Virus record (IMG/VR): IMGVR_UViG_3300025080_000095
Coordinates: 1-26,872 of that record
From: a virus
DNA length: 26,872 bases
Reading direction: 5' to 3' (one strand)
The notes beneath the pieces are model-generated. The model did no database searches, was not told the DNA's origin, and saw only the letters and a program-made list of their open reading frames with translations. Positions 1 through 6,909 of the stretch are shown piece by piece (within the stretch, counting starts at the first letter, position 1; each line of letters begins with the position of its first letter). The translations under genes were made by a program, and so were the position numbers.

Positions 1-1
1 C

Positions 2-475
2 GGCGCGGTTTACGGAAACGATGGCGAAGTCCACCTCATACACGACCGCAAACTGGACGCGCTGGAGGATCTGATTGAGGGTGCCAACGGCAAGCCGCTA
101 CTGATTGCTTACTGGTTTAGGCACGACCTGGATCGGATACAGAAACGATTCCCCGTCATAAAGCTGGACAGCGCCGACTCCATCAAGCGCTGGAATAACG
201 GCGAAATCCCGGTGGCGGTAATCCACCCCGCTTCCGCCGGGCATGGGCTGAACCTGCAAGCCGGAGGCTCCTCCCTTGTGTGGCTTTCTCTGACGTGGAG
301 CCTGGAGCTCTACCAGCAAACCAACGCCCGGCTCTGGCGTCAGGGGCAGAAAGACACTGTGGTAATCCACCACATCATCGCCAAGGGGACGATTGACGAA
401 CAGGTCATGGCCGCCCTTAAACGGAAGGACAAAACCCAGACCGCGCTAATCGAGGCGGTTAAGGCAAATTTGTAA
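2..475 (+). CDS. SNF2-family phage helicase, C-terminal part (5' truncated)
   Basis: The reading frame is already open at the left edge, so only the last 157 residues are visible. They look like the second RecA-like lobe of an SNF2/SF2 helicase. A stretch resembling motif V (ASAGHGLNLQAG) is followed by motif VI (QTNARLWRQGQ), whose arginines contact ATP, and then by the typical ending with GTIDEQVMAALKRK. In phages of this type the helicase sits at the end of the replication module, just before the DUF1492 regulator, as here. It probably remodels or unwinds DNA during phage replication or recombination in the cytoplasm. The N-terminal lobe with Walker A and B motifs is outside the window, so enzymatic completeness cannot be judged. 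Confidence 0.88.
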   Translation, partial: GAVYGNDGEVHLIHDRKLDALEDLIEGANGKPLLIAYWFRHDLDRIQKRFPVIKLDSADSIKRWNNGEIPVAVIHPASAGHGLNLQAGGSSLVWLSLTWSLELYQQTNARLWRQGQKDTVVIHHIIAKGTIDEQVMAALKRKDKTQTALIEAVKANL

Positions 476-554
476 ACTTGCGGAGTAAATCAACGACAAC
501 AAAAGTCAAAAGCTGCCAATCCGAGGGAAACAAAACCGAATCGGAGGTAAGCTT

Positions 555-770
555 ATGAGCAATGAAACAACAGGGCGCATCAGATGCGCGGATTGCCGGT
601 TTGCGCATCCCGACAAATCGGCAAGCTGCAAGACATGGACGGCTTTCGAGTGCGGTAACGATAAAAGCGAGTATCACAGGTGTCTGCTAAACATCACGCC
701 AAATGGCGACAAGCGCCCACGGATAACCTGGACAGGTTGTGAGCTCGGGGAAAGGAGGCAGAGTTTATGA
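555..770 (+). CDS. Small cysteine-rich protein, possible zinc binder
   Basis: A 71-residue protein that I do not recognise as a named family. It has six cysteines (positions 11, 14, 25, 33, 43, 62), beginning with a CxxC pair (CADC). The spacing suggests a small metal-binding fold rather than a classical zinc finger. The start is supported by GGAGGT at 542-547, seven bases before ATG. Its stop overlaps the start of the DUF1492 regulator (ATGA), so the two are translationally coupled. The position between helicase and late regulator is typical for small phage accessory or regulatory proteins; the function is unknown. The sequence shows a perfect palindrome at 725-738 inside the gene, whose significance is unclear. 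Confidence 0.75.
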   Translation: MSNETTGRIRCADCRFAHPDKSASCKTWTAFECGNDKSEYHRCLLNITPNGDKRPRITWTGCELGERRQSL

Positions 771-1195
771 CGGTTAAGGAATACTTGGCCCAGACCCGGC
801 GGATAAACCGCCTTATAGACGCAAAATTAGAGCAGGTACGGGTACTTCGGGAGCTCGCCGCCAAAGCCACATCCACTCTCTCTCCGACACCGCCGAGTGA
901 GACGCGCAATGTCCACCGCATGGAGGACATCATCGCCAAAATGCTGGATTTGGAGAATGAAATTAGCTCCGACATCGACAGGCTCGTCGACTTGAAGCGG
1001 GACATTACAAATGTTATCCGTTCTTTGAACAGCCCGGATTACAGGGTGATCCTGGAGCTGCGCTATCTCTGCTTTAAGACATGGGATGAAATTGCGGCCG
1101 ATTTTCATTGCAGCGTACGTCACGTTCACAGAATGCACGGTGAAGCATTAGCCGCCTGCTCTGCGCGGGTAAAAGATGTCACTATAATCTGTTGA
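767..1195 (+). CDS. DUF1492 family, sigma-region-4-like late transcription regulator
   Basis: A 142-residue protein with the DUF1492 layout: an N-terminal helical part beginning MTVKEYLAQTRRINRLIDAK and carrying a KATSTLS segment, a second helical segment (about 55-90), and a C-terminal helix-turn-helix resembling sigma factor region 4 (about 105-135, containing TWDEIAADFHCSVRHVHR). Related small regulators (ArpU/RinA type) activate late genes in Gram-positive phages. The start has a strong AAAGGAGG at 751-758, and its ATGA overlaps the previous gene. TGTCAC repeats at the 3' end of the gene, followed by an extended -10 element, make it likely that the protein activates the late operon beginning with the HNH gene; this regulatory link is inference. 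Confidence 0.85.
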   Translation: MTVKEYLAQTRRINRLIDAKLEQVRVLRELAAKATSTLSPTPPSETRNVHRMEDIIAKMLDLENEISSDIDRLVDLKRDITNVIRSLNSPDYRVILELRYLCFKTWDEIAADFHCSVRHVHRMHGEALAACSARVKDVTIIC

Positions 1196-1221
1196 ATGTC
1201 ACACTAAAATTTTGATAAGAT
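1176..1221 (+). promoter_or_regulatory. Candidate late promoter with activator repeats
   Basis: Two copies of ATGTCAC (1176-1182 and 1196-1202) are spaced exactly 20 bp apart, two helical turns, across the end of the DUF1492 gene. They are followed by an extended -10 element, TGATAAGAT (1213-1221). There is no good -35 hexamer at the normal distance, which is what an activator-dependent promoter would look like. The adjacent DUF1492 protein is the obvious candidate activator. The call rests on pattern and context only. Confidence 0.45.
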
Positions 1222-1242
1222 TACAATAGCAAAATATCTGAG

Positions 1243-1273
1243 AGGGCGCTCGTCATGCGTGGGGCGTCCTTTT
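1243..1273 (+). terminator. Terminator-like hairpin in the late leader
   Basis: AGGGCGCTC (1243-1251) can pair with GGGCGTCCT (1262-1270), nine pairs including two G-U, followed by a short T run (1270-1273). It lies just downstream of the candidate late promoter and about 25 bases before the HNH start. It could therefore act as a leader terminator or attenuator needing antitermination, or as the end of the early transcript. Confidence 0.45.
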
Positions 1274-1298
1274 ACTTTGCCAAAAATGAGGTGAAGTG

Positions 1299-1655
1299 AT
1301 GCCATATAAACCCAAGCGGCCGTGTTCCCACCCCGGCTGCCCGCAGCTGACGGCCGGCAGGTTCTGTGAGGAGCACGCCAAGGAAGAAGCAAAACGGTAC
1401 GAACGCTACCAGCGCAACCCGGCGACGCGCAAGCTCTACGGCCGGACGTGGCGCAAGGTGCGCGACAGCTACCGCGCGGCGCATCCGCTCTGCGAACGCT
1501 GTTTAGAGCAGGGACGGGTTACGCCGACGCAGGAAGTACACCACATCAAGCCGCTGGCGCAGGGCGGAACCAACGACAACGACAATCTCAAGGCGCTATG
1601 CACGCCCTGTCATTCTGAAATCACCGCGCGCGAAGGCGGACGCTGGGGACGGTAG
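1299..1655 (+). CDS. HNH homing-type endonuclease of the packaging module
   Basis: A 118-residue HNH nuclease. The N-terminus has a cysteine cluster (CSHPGC, later CEEH). The nuclease core has the zinc pairs CERC (65-68) and CTPCH (101-105), the catalytic VHHIKP (80-85) and the downstream asparagines of TNDNDNLKALC. HNH proteins encoded beside the small terminase are established partners of terminase in cos-type HK97-like phages, helping cleave concatemers at cos. GAGGTG at 1289-1294 sets the start at the ATG; a GTG three bases upstream is too close to it. The gene opens the presumed late operon and is followed by a 116-bp non-coding stretch and the small terminase, the standard arrangement. 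Confidence 0.92.
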   Translation: MPYKPKRPCSHPGCPQLTAGRFCEEHAKEEAKRYERYQRNPATRKLYGRTWRKVRDSYRAAHPLCERCLEQGRVTPTQEVHHIKPLAQGGTNDNDNLKALCTPCHSEITAREGGRWGR

Positions 1656-1771
1656 GGGCCGGTCAAGATCTCTACAACCTTCGCCCAGGGCAACGGGCGG
1701 CGGGTCACGCGCGAAAAAATCACGGTTCAAACAGGGGATTAATCCCCGCCGCGGCAAGGAGGTGAGGGCGC
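1656..1771. other. Non-coding stretch between HNH and small terminase, candidate cos region
   Basis: No gene fits here. The stretch holds a G-rich patch (about 1644-1663), a GCGCG-rich block, and a perfect 14-bp palindrome GGGGATTAATCCCC at 1734-1747. It ends in the AAGGAGGTG ribosome site of the small terminase. In HNH-containing phages the cos site usually lies just upstream of the small terminase. I cannot locate the nick positions, so the call is contextual. Confidence 0.3.
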
Positions 1772-2353
1772 GTGGCAAAAGACGGAACAAACAGGGGCGG
1801 CCGCCGCGTGCGCGCCGGGGACAAGCCGCAGCCCTTGGCGGAGAAAATCACGGCGGGCAAAGCCGCTCGCGTTTTGGAAGCCACTAAACTGCCTCCAGAG
1901 TCGCTGCTTGAAGCGGGCGAATTAGGGAACGCGGCGGATTTATTTGGCGAAGATATCCCTTCCCCAAGCGACTACCTCAGCGCGAGGCAAAGAGACGGCA
2001 AGCCGCTGGGCGCGGACGCGCTGTTCATCGAAACCTGGAGATGGCTTAAAGATCGCGGTTGTGAGAAATTCGTCAACCCGCGGCTGATTGAAGCCTACGC
2101 CCAGGCGTTCACCCGCTACATCCAGTGCGAGGAAGCCATCAGCACCTACGGGCTTTTAGGCAAGCACCCGACCACGGGCGGCGCGATAGCCAGCCCATTC
2201 GTGCAGATGAGCCAGTCGTTCCAAAAGCAGGCGAATCTGCTCTGGTATGAGATTTTTGACATCGTCAAGCAAAACTGCACCACCGCTTTTGTCGGCAATC
2301 CGCAGGACGACGTGATGGAGAGGCTGCTCTCCGCCAGGAGGGGCGACAGATGA
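1772..2353 (+). CDS. terS: Phage terminase small subunit (P27 family)
   Basis: A 193-residue small terminase that recognises the packaging site and recruits the large subunit. The family match is by layout: a basic, Gly/Arg-rich N-terminus (GGRRVRAG), then a helical core containing FIETWRWLKDRG, LIEAYAQAFTRYIQCEEAI and the conserved region around GLLGKHPTTGGAIASPFVQMSQSF. The start is GTG with AAGGAGGTG at 1756-1764. The end overlaps the first methyltransferase by four bases (ATGA). It is oddly far from the large terminase, which lies 5.3 kb downstream instead of adjacent. Confidence 0.88.
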   Translation: MAKDGTNRGGRRVRAGDKPQPLAEKITAGKAARVLEATKLPPESLLEAGELGNAADLFGEDIPSPSDYLSARQRDGKPLGADALFIETWRWLKDRGCEKFVNPRLIEAYAQAFTRYIQCEEAISTYGLLGKHPTTGGAIASPFVQMSQSFQKQANLLWYEIFDIVKQNCTTAFVGNPQDDVMERLLSARRGDR

Positions 2354-3648
2354 AGATAGAAAAAATCAAGGTTGGGCTATTAAAGCCCGCCCGGTACAAC
2401 CCGCGCAAGGACTTAAAGCCCGGCGATAAGGAATATCAGAAGCTTCGCCGCTCCATCGAGGAATTCGGCTATGTGGAGCCTGTAATCTTTAATCGCCGGA
2501 CCGGCAACGTGGTGGGCGGTCACCAGCGCTTGAAGGTGCTGCTCGATTTGGGCCACACCGAGATCGACTGCGTGGTGGTGGAGCTTGACCCAGAGCGGGA
2601 AAAGGCACTCAACCTTGCCCTCAACAAGATTCAGGGCGAATGGGACGAAACCAAGCTGGCCGAACTGATGGCGGAGCTTGACGCGGGCGCGTTTGACGTA
2701 TCCCTCACCGGTTTTGACGCCGCAGAGGTCGACGAGCTGCTCAATCGCTGGCACGCCAAGGAAGCGGTGCAGGACAACTTCGATGTGGACAAGGAAAAAG
2801 AACGCATCGAGGGCGAAGGCGCGATCACAAAGCCGGGGGATATCTGGCTTTTGGGCAAGCATCGCCTGATGTGCGGCGACTCCACCAGCGAGGCTGATTT
2901 CGCAAAGCTCATGGGCGGCGGCCACGCACAATGTGCCGTCACTTCGCCGCCCTACGGGGTGGGCAAGGACTATGAAAAAAAAGGTATTGAAGCTTGGTTT
3001 GCTACCATAAAGCCAGTAATAAAAAATATTTGTAAATATGCTGATGTAATCTGTTGGCAGATGATTGACCTTTATTGCACAGGCACTCAGTTCATCGAAC
3101 CAACGGGCTTTTACAGCATTCAGATGTTTTCGGACAGAGGCTTTCGCCCCATCTGGATCCGCATCTGGAAAAAGCAAGGGATGAATTTCGGCGTGGGCCC
3201 CTATCACCTTGTATCCAACAAGCCGGTGCAGCAGTACGAGTACATTTCAGCTTTCAGCAAAAACGGCGAGGCCGAGGAATACAACGACCAGGAATATCTA
3301 TGGCTGTCCGCTTTTGCCGGGCACAGTTACCGGTTCGTAAAGCGGCTGACCAAGGAGGAGCGCAAAAAATGGGGCTATGCGGGCATCTGGGAAATGACAA
3401 CGGTGCGCGCCAACAAGGAGCATCCGGCCATGTTCCCGGTGGAGCTGCCCTGGCGCTGCATCAAGATGCACAGCGACCGGGGCGGCATTGTTTTGGAGCC
3501 CTTTTCCGGCAGCGGCACCACCATTATCGCGGCGGAGCAGACCGAGCGCCGCTGCTGCGCCATGGAGCTATCCCCCGTTTACTGTGACTTGGCGGTCAAA
3601 CGCTGGGAGACTTTCACCGGCGCAAAAGCGCTCAAACTGGAGGGATAA
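2350..3648 (+). CDS. ParB-domain/DNA methyltransferase fusion 1 (SPPY type, predicted N4-cytosine)
   Basis: A 432-residue orphan DNA methyltransferase. Residues 1-130 form a ParB/Srx-like domain (NPRKDLKPGD, VVGGHQRLK). The catalytic domain follows, with motif IV TSPPYG at 198-203 and the AdoMet-binding EPFSGSGT at 383-390. The IV-before-I order is the beta class, and SPPY usually indicates N4-cytosine methylation, whereas DPPY indicates N6-adenine. No restriction enzyme is nearby, so protection of phage DNA against host restriction is the likely role. An A8 tract (2975-2982) and an AT-rich patch to about 3065 follow motif IV. It starts inside the end of terS (ATGA). The next gene is a clear paralog, and a 30-bp identical stretch is shared. 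Confidence 0.93.
   Translation: MKIEKIKVGLLKPARYNPRKDLKPGDKEYQKLRRSIEEFGYVEPVIFNRRTGNVVGGHQRLKVLLDLGHTEIDCVVVELDPEREKALNLALNKIQGEWDETKLAELMAELDAGAFDVSLTGFDAAEVDELLNRWHAKEAVQDNFDVDKEKERIEGEGAITKPGDIWLLGKHRLMCGDSTSEADFAKLMGGGHAQCAVTSPPYGVGKDYEKKGIEAWFATIKPVIKNICKYADVICWQMIDLYCTGTQFIEPTGFYSIQMFSDRGFRPIWIRIWKKQGMNFGVGPYHLVSNKPVQQYEYISAFSKNGEAEEYNDQEYLWLSAFAGHSYRFVKRLTKEERKKWGYAGIWEMTTVRANKEHPAMFPVELPWRCIKMHSDRGGIVLEPFSGSGTTIIAAEQTERRCCAMELSPVYCDLAVKRWETFTGAKALKLEG
2617..2646 (+). repeat. 30-bp direct repeat, copy 1 (in methyltransferase 1)
   Basis: Thirty bases identical to 3919-3948, in the part encoding ALNKIQGEWD of the ParB-like domain. It marks the recent-looking duplication between the two methyltransferase genes and could serve as a recombination substrate fusing them. 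Confidence 0.9.
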
Positions 3649-3651
3649 GGC

Positions 3652-4896
3652 TTGGAGATACAAAAAATCCCCGTCACAAAAATTAAGGCGGCAAAATACA
3701 ATCCCCGTAAAGACTTAAAACCAGGCGACACGGAATACGAGAAGCTCCGCCGCTCCATAGCGGAGTTTGGCTATGTGGAACCTGTCGTCTGGAACAAGAC
3801 CACGGGCAACGTGGTGGGCGGGCACCAGCGGCTGAAAATACTGCTGGCGGACGGCGCTACCGCAATCGACTGCGTGGTGGTAGAGCTGGACGCCGCAAAG
3901 GAAAAGGCGCTCAACCTCGCCCTCAACAAGATTCAGGGCGAATGGGACAATGAAAAGCTGGCCCTGGTCATCGCCGACCTGCAGGGCGTGGACTTTGATC
4001 TTTCGCTTACCGGCTTTGACCCAGCCGAAATCGACGCGCTGTTCAAGGACACCATCGCGGACGGTGTCAAAGACGATGACTTTGACGTGGACAGCGAGCT
4101 GCAAAAACCCGCGGTCACGAAGCCGGGCGACTTGTGGCTGCTGGGACGGCACCGCCTTGTCTGCGGCGATTCCACCCGCGCCGAAACCTTCGCCCTGCTC
4201 ATGGACGGCAAGCTCGCAAATCTCACGGTGACCGACCCGCCTTACAATGTAAATTATGAAGGCGCGGCGGGCAAGATCAAAAACGACCACATGACCGACA
4301 GCAAGTTCTATCAGTTCCTGTTGGCCGCATTTACGCTGACTGAAAAGGTGATGGCAAAAGACGCGAGCATCTATGTGTTTCACGCCGACACCGAGGGCTT
4401 AAACTTCCGCAAGGCGTTTGCCGACGCCGGTTTCTACCTCTCCGGCGCATGCATTTGGAAGAAGCAGTCGCTGGTGCTGGGGCGCTCGCCATACCACTGG
4501 CAGCACGAACCGATCCTTTTTGGCTGGAAGAAGTCCGGCAAACACGCCTGGTACTCCGACCGCAAACAGTCGACCATCTGGGAATTCGACAAGCCCCGGA
4601 AAAACACCGACCACCCCACGATGAAGCCAGTGCCGCTTTTGGCTTACCCAATACTCAACTCCAGCATGACGGGCTGTATTGTGCTTGACCCCTTCGGCGG
4701 GAGCGGATCCACCCTCATCGCCTGCGAGCAGACGGACAGGGTTTGCCATACGGTGGAGCTGGAAGAGAAGTTCTGCGATGTAATAGTCAAAAGGTACATC
4801 GAGCAGGCCGGCGGTGCGGAGAATGTATTCCTTATTCGGGACGGCGTGAAGGCAGCGTTTGGCGATGTGGAGCAGCCGCGGTCCGATACACAATAA
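3652..4896 (+). CDS. ParB-domain/DNA methyltransferase fusion 2 (DPPY type, predicted N6-adenine)
   Basis: A 414-residue paralog of the preceding gene. The ParB-like N-terminus (about 1-130) is very close to that of methyltransferase 1, with the same NPRKDLKPGD and VVGGHQRLK motifs. The catalytic part carries DPPY at 195-198 and DPFGGSGST at 346-354, beta-class order. DPPY points to N6-adenine methylation, unlike the SPPY of its neighbour. The central region between the motifs differs strongly, so target specificity probably differs. The start is TTG with GGAGGGATAAGG at 3639-3650; no ATG is available nearby. It lies three bases after the first gene and is probably cotranscribed with it. The exact target sequence cannot be read from the protein. 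Confidence 0.92.
   Translation: MEIQKIPVTKIKAAKYNPRKDLKPGDTEYEKLRRSIAEFGYVEPVVWNKTTGNVVGGHQRLKILLADGATAIDCVVVELDAAKEKALNLALNKIQGEWDNEKLALVIADLQGVDFDLSLTGFDPAEIDALFKDTIADGVKDDDFDVDSELQKPAVTKPGDLWLLGRHRLVCGDSTRAETFALLMDGKLANLTVTDPPYNVNYEGAAGKIKNDHMTDSKFYQFLLAAFTLTEKVMAKDASIYVFHADTEGLNFRKAFADAGFYLSGACIWKKQSLVLGRSPYHWQHEPILFGWKKSGKHAWYSDRKQSTIWEFDKPRKNTDHPTMKPVPLLAYPILNSSMTGCIVLDPFGGSGSTLIACEQTDRVCHTVELEEKFCDVIVKRYIEQAGGAENVFLIRDGVKAAFGDVEQPRSDTQ
3919..3948 (+). repeat. 30-bp direct repeat, copy 2 (in methyltransferase 2)
   Basis: Identical to 2617-2646. Both copies are in equivalent positions of the paralogous ParB-like domains, about 1.3 kb apart in direct orientation. Confidence 0.9.
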
Positions 4897-4921
4897 TTTC
4901 CCCTCATATTTCGCATAAACA

Positions 4922-4953
4922 ACTTGCTATTCCACAGCTTCAGAGTGATATAT
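4922..4953 (+). promoter_or_regulatory. Repeated promoter element, copy A (virulence-related/DUF4314 unit)
   Basis: ACTTGCTAT, ten variable bases, then CAGAGTGATATAT. The same 22 positions with the same spacing recur at 5929 and 25999. TTGCTA serves as a -35-like element and TGATATAT as an extended -10. It lies in the 91-bp gap after methyltransferase 2, about 35 bases before the next gene's start. Conservation beyond the core hexamers suggests an additional shared regulator. Confidence 0.7.
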
Positions 4954-4987
4954 ATAATCACCAAGAAGCTAAGGAGGCTTATGAAAA

Positions 4988-5674
4988 ATGGATGTTAAAT
5001 TCAATGTGACCGGCGAGGCCCGCAAAGCGCTCGTCAAGGCGGCAGGAGAAGTGCTCGGCTGGGAGCCGGTCTACAAAGGAGCGCCGAGTTTTGCCTTTGT
5101 GGTCAACAATATCACCATCAGCCGGGATGGCGCCCTTTCCTGGGATGAGCGCACAGACGAGGCGGCCATCCGGAACCTGCTCGGTAGGTTGCGGGAGATG
5201 GGCTTTGTTCCGGCAGAAGAGGAAATCGACCCCGACGACCACTGCGACACGCTGACCATCGAGATGCCGCTGGCGGGCTTTACCGACGCGGCGCTGGAGA
5301 ACCTCGAACGGCTCATCGCCGGCAAGGCGGCGCTCATTAAAAAGGCCGTCGGCGCCGACGCCCTCCCCGTCGAGCGGACGGAAACGACGCTCAGGTTTCC
5401 CTGGTTTAAGTTCGGCATAGACGGCGCAACCGTCGCCGCCTACTCCCGCTTAATTGGCGCGCTCTGCGCGGCGGCGAAAGTCCAGAAGCGCGTCACCGGC
5501 AGAGAAAAACCAGTGGAAAACGAAAAGTACGCCTTCAGGGTGTTCCTCCTTCGTCTCGGCTTTGTGGGCGACGATTACAAGGAGGCACGGAAAATCCTCT
5601 TGAAGAACCTTTCCGGCAACAGCGCCTTTAAAAGCGGCGTCCGGTCCAAAGCGGAGGTGGCCGCCGATGCCTAA
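4988..5674 (+). CDS. Phage 'virulence-related' family protein
   Basis: A 228-residue protein of a family common in clostridial prophages and loosely annotated as virulence-related; the biochemical function is unknown. The N-terminal half (about 1-75) reads MDVKFNVTGEARKALVKAAG, then a beta-rich part with SRDGALSWD and a conserved acidic segment (EEEIDPDDHCDTLTIEMP). The C-terminal 75 residues (ENEKYAFR at 177-184, then a GFVG segment and LSGNSAF) closely resemble the C-terminus of the amidoligase downstream. A strong AAGGAGG at 4971-4977 sets the start, and promoter copy A lies just upstream. It overlaps the DUF4314 gene by eight bases, so the two form a short transcription unit. No signal peptide or membrane segment is visible. 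Confidence 0.8.
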   Translation: MDVKFNVTGEARKALVKAAGEVLGWEPVYKGAPSFAFVVNNITISRDGALSWDERTDEAAIRNLLGRLREMGFVPAEEEIDPDDHCDTLTIEMPLAGFTDAALENLERLIAGKAALIKKAVGADALPVERTETTLRFPWFKFGIDGATVAAYSRLIGALCAAAKVQKRVTGREKPVENEKYAFRVFLLRLGFVGDDYKEARKILLKNLSGNSAFKSGVRSKAEVAADA

Positions 5675-5900
5675 CTTCCCCTCCAAGGAGATCGTGGAGC
5701 GGCTGCGCAAAGAGTATCCCCACGGCACCCGCGTGGAGCTGGTCAGGATGAACGACCCCTACTCCAGGCTTAAGCCCGGCGACAAGGGGACCGTTGATTT
5801 TATCGACGACAGCGGCACCCTGTTTTGTATCTGGGACAGCGGCTCCACCCTCGGCGTGGTCTACGGCGAGGACGCGGTGAAAAAGCTCTGGAATTCCTGA
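5667..5900 (+). CDS. DUF4314 family protein
   Basis: A 77-residue protein matching the DUF4314 pattern: FPSKEIVERLRKEYPHGTRV at the N-terminus, a central PGDKGTV turn, then a short beta-barrel-like region (WDSGSTLGVVYGEDAVKKL). The family is frequent in Firmicutes phages and mobile elements. The small SH3-like barrel predicted from the strand pattern suggests protein or nucleic-acid binding, but no function is established. It begins inside the end of the virulence-related gene and ends 29 bases before promoter copy B, so it is the last gene of that unit. Confidence 0.85.
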   Translation: MPNFPSKEIVERLRKEYPHGTRVELVRMNDPYSRLKPGDKGTVDFIDDSGTLFCIWDSGSTLGVVYGEDAVKKLWNS

Positions 5901-5928
5901 TATTTCTGTGTTTTATTCGCAAGAATTG

Positions 5929-5960
5929 ACTTGCTATTATCCTCTTTCAGAGTGATATAT
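5929..5960 (+). promoter_or_regulatory. Repeated promoter element, copy B (amidoligase unit)
   Basis: Second copy of ACTTGCTAT, ten bases, CAGAGTGATATAT, here preceded by TTG to give TTGACTTGCTAT. TTGCTA to GATATA is 17 bp; alternatively TATATG is read as an extended -10 with TG at the right distance. It lies 50 bases before the amidoligase start, with AAGGAGG at 5994-6000 in between. It probably drives amidoligase, cyclotransferase and DUF5049 up to the terminator at 7617. Confidence 0.75.
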
Positions 5961-6009
5961 GTGTATGCCGGAAGGCACACAACAAACGCCCTGAAGGAGG
6001 ATAAACCAC

Positions 6010-6909
6010 ATGCTGACAAGCAAATTCGGGATTGAGATCGAGTTTACGGGCATTACCAGGAGCGAGGCGGCGCGGATCGCGGCGGAGCACCTTGGCGGCA
6101 CGGTCACAAGCGCGGGCGACTACTACGACGCCAAGAAGGTCACCGCGCCGGATGGCAGGGTCTGGAAGTTCATGAGCGACGGCAGCATCTCCTGCCAAAC
6201 AAAGCCCGGCCAGCAGAGGGTTTCGGCCAGCCGCGACTACAGCGTGGAGCTGGTCAGCCCCATCCTCACCTACCGCGAGGACATCGACACCCTGCAGGAA
6301 TTGGTGCGCAAACTGCGCAAAGCCGGGGCGTTTGCCAACAACTCCTGCGGCATCCACATCCACCTAGACGGAGCACACCACACGCCAAGGAGCCTCCGCA
6401 ACTTCGTGAACATCATCGCCAGCAAGAACGACCTTTTCTACAAAGCCCTGCAGATTGCGCCGGAGCGGATGAGCTACTGCAAGAAGATGGACAGCCTCTT
6501 GGTCGAGAAGATGAACCGCAGAAAGCCCAAGACGATGCGGGCGATTGAGGAGATCTGGTACGAGGGCTACAGCGAAAGCCAAGAGCGCCACTACCACCCT
6601 AGCCGGTACCATTTCCTCAACCTGCACAGCTTCTTCACAGGCAACCGCACGGTGGAGCTGCGCGGCTTCAACAGCGAGCTTCACGCCGGCAAAATTCGCA
6701 GCTACATAGTCCTCGCCCTGGCCCTGAACCACCAGGCGCTGACGCAAAAGTGCGCGTCGGCGAAAAAGCCCCAGGCCGAGAACGAAAAATTCGCCATGCG
6801 GACCTACTTAAACCGCATCGGTTTCATCGGCGAAGAGTTTGCCAACTGCCGGGAGCATTTGACCACACACTTAAACGGCTCGGCAGCATGGCGCTTTCGG
6901 GCGGCCTGA
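6010..6909 (+). CDS. Putative amidoligase (amidoligase_2 family)
   Basis: A 299-residue enzyme of the glutamine-synthetase-like amidoligase family, predicted to form an amide bond between a carboxylate and an amine using ATP. Visible motifs are FGIEIEF (6-12, metal-binding glutamates E9 and E11), SCGIHIH (112-118) and ELR (216-218), which together form the expected active site. The C-terminal module (ENEKFAMR at 257-264, then RIGFIG and LNGSAAW) is shared with the virulence-related protein upstream. The gene has its own promoter (copy B). It is followed by a hairpin and a gamma-glutamylcyclotransferase-like gene, a partnership known for this family in phages and bacteria. The substrate is unknown; peptide, cell-wall or protein modification are all possible. 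Confidence 0.87.
   Translation: MLTSKFGIEIEFTGITRSEAARIAAEHLGGTVTSAGDYYDAKKVTAPDGRVWKFMSDGSISCQTKPGQQRVSASRDYSVELVSPILTYREDIDTLQELVRKLRKAGAFANNSCGIHIHLDGAHHTPRSLRNFVNIIASKNDLFYKALQIAPERMSYCKKMDSLLVEKMNRRKPKTMRAIEEIWYEGYSESQERHYHPSRYHFLNLHSFFTGNRTVELRGFNSELHAGKIRSYIVLALALNHQALTQKCASAKKPQAENEKFAMRTYLNRIGFIGEEFANCREHLTTHLNGSAAWRFRAA

Noticed and set aside
725-738. Palindrome AACCTGGACAGGTT in the small Cys-rich gene
   Set aside because: Could be an operator, but no second copy or promoter nearby was found, so a chance palindrome is as likely.
2413-3207. Open frame of 264 codons on the minus strand
   Set aside because: Antisense to methyltransferase 1. A similar shadow recurs over the paralogous gene (3715-4383), as expected from shared codon usage.
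3919-3948. 30-bp repeat as an attachment site
   Set aside because: It lies in paralogous coding sequence of two methyltransferases and is far from the recombinase, so gene duplication explains it.
4743-5009. Plus-strand frame running from methyltransferase 2 across the intergenic gap
   Set aside because: It starts in a wrong frame of the methyltransferase and crosses promoter copy A; the gap has its own signals for the next gene.
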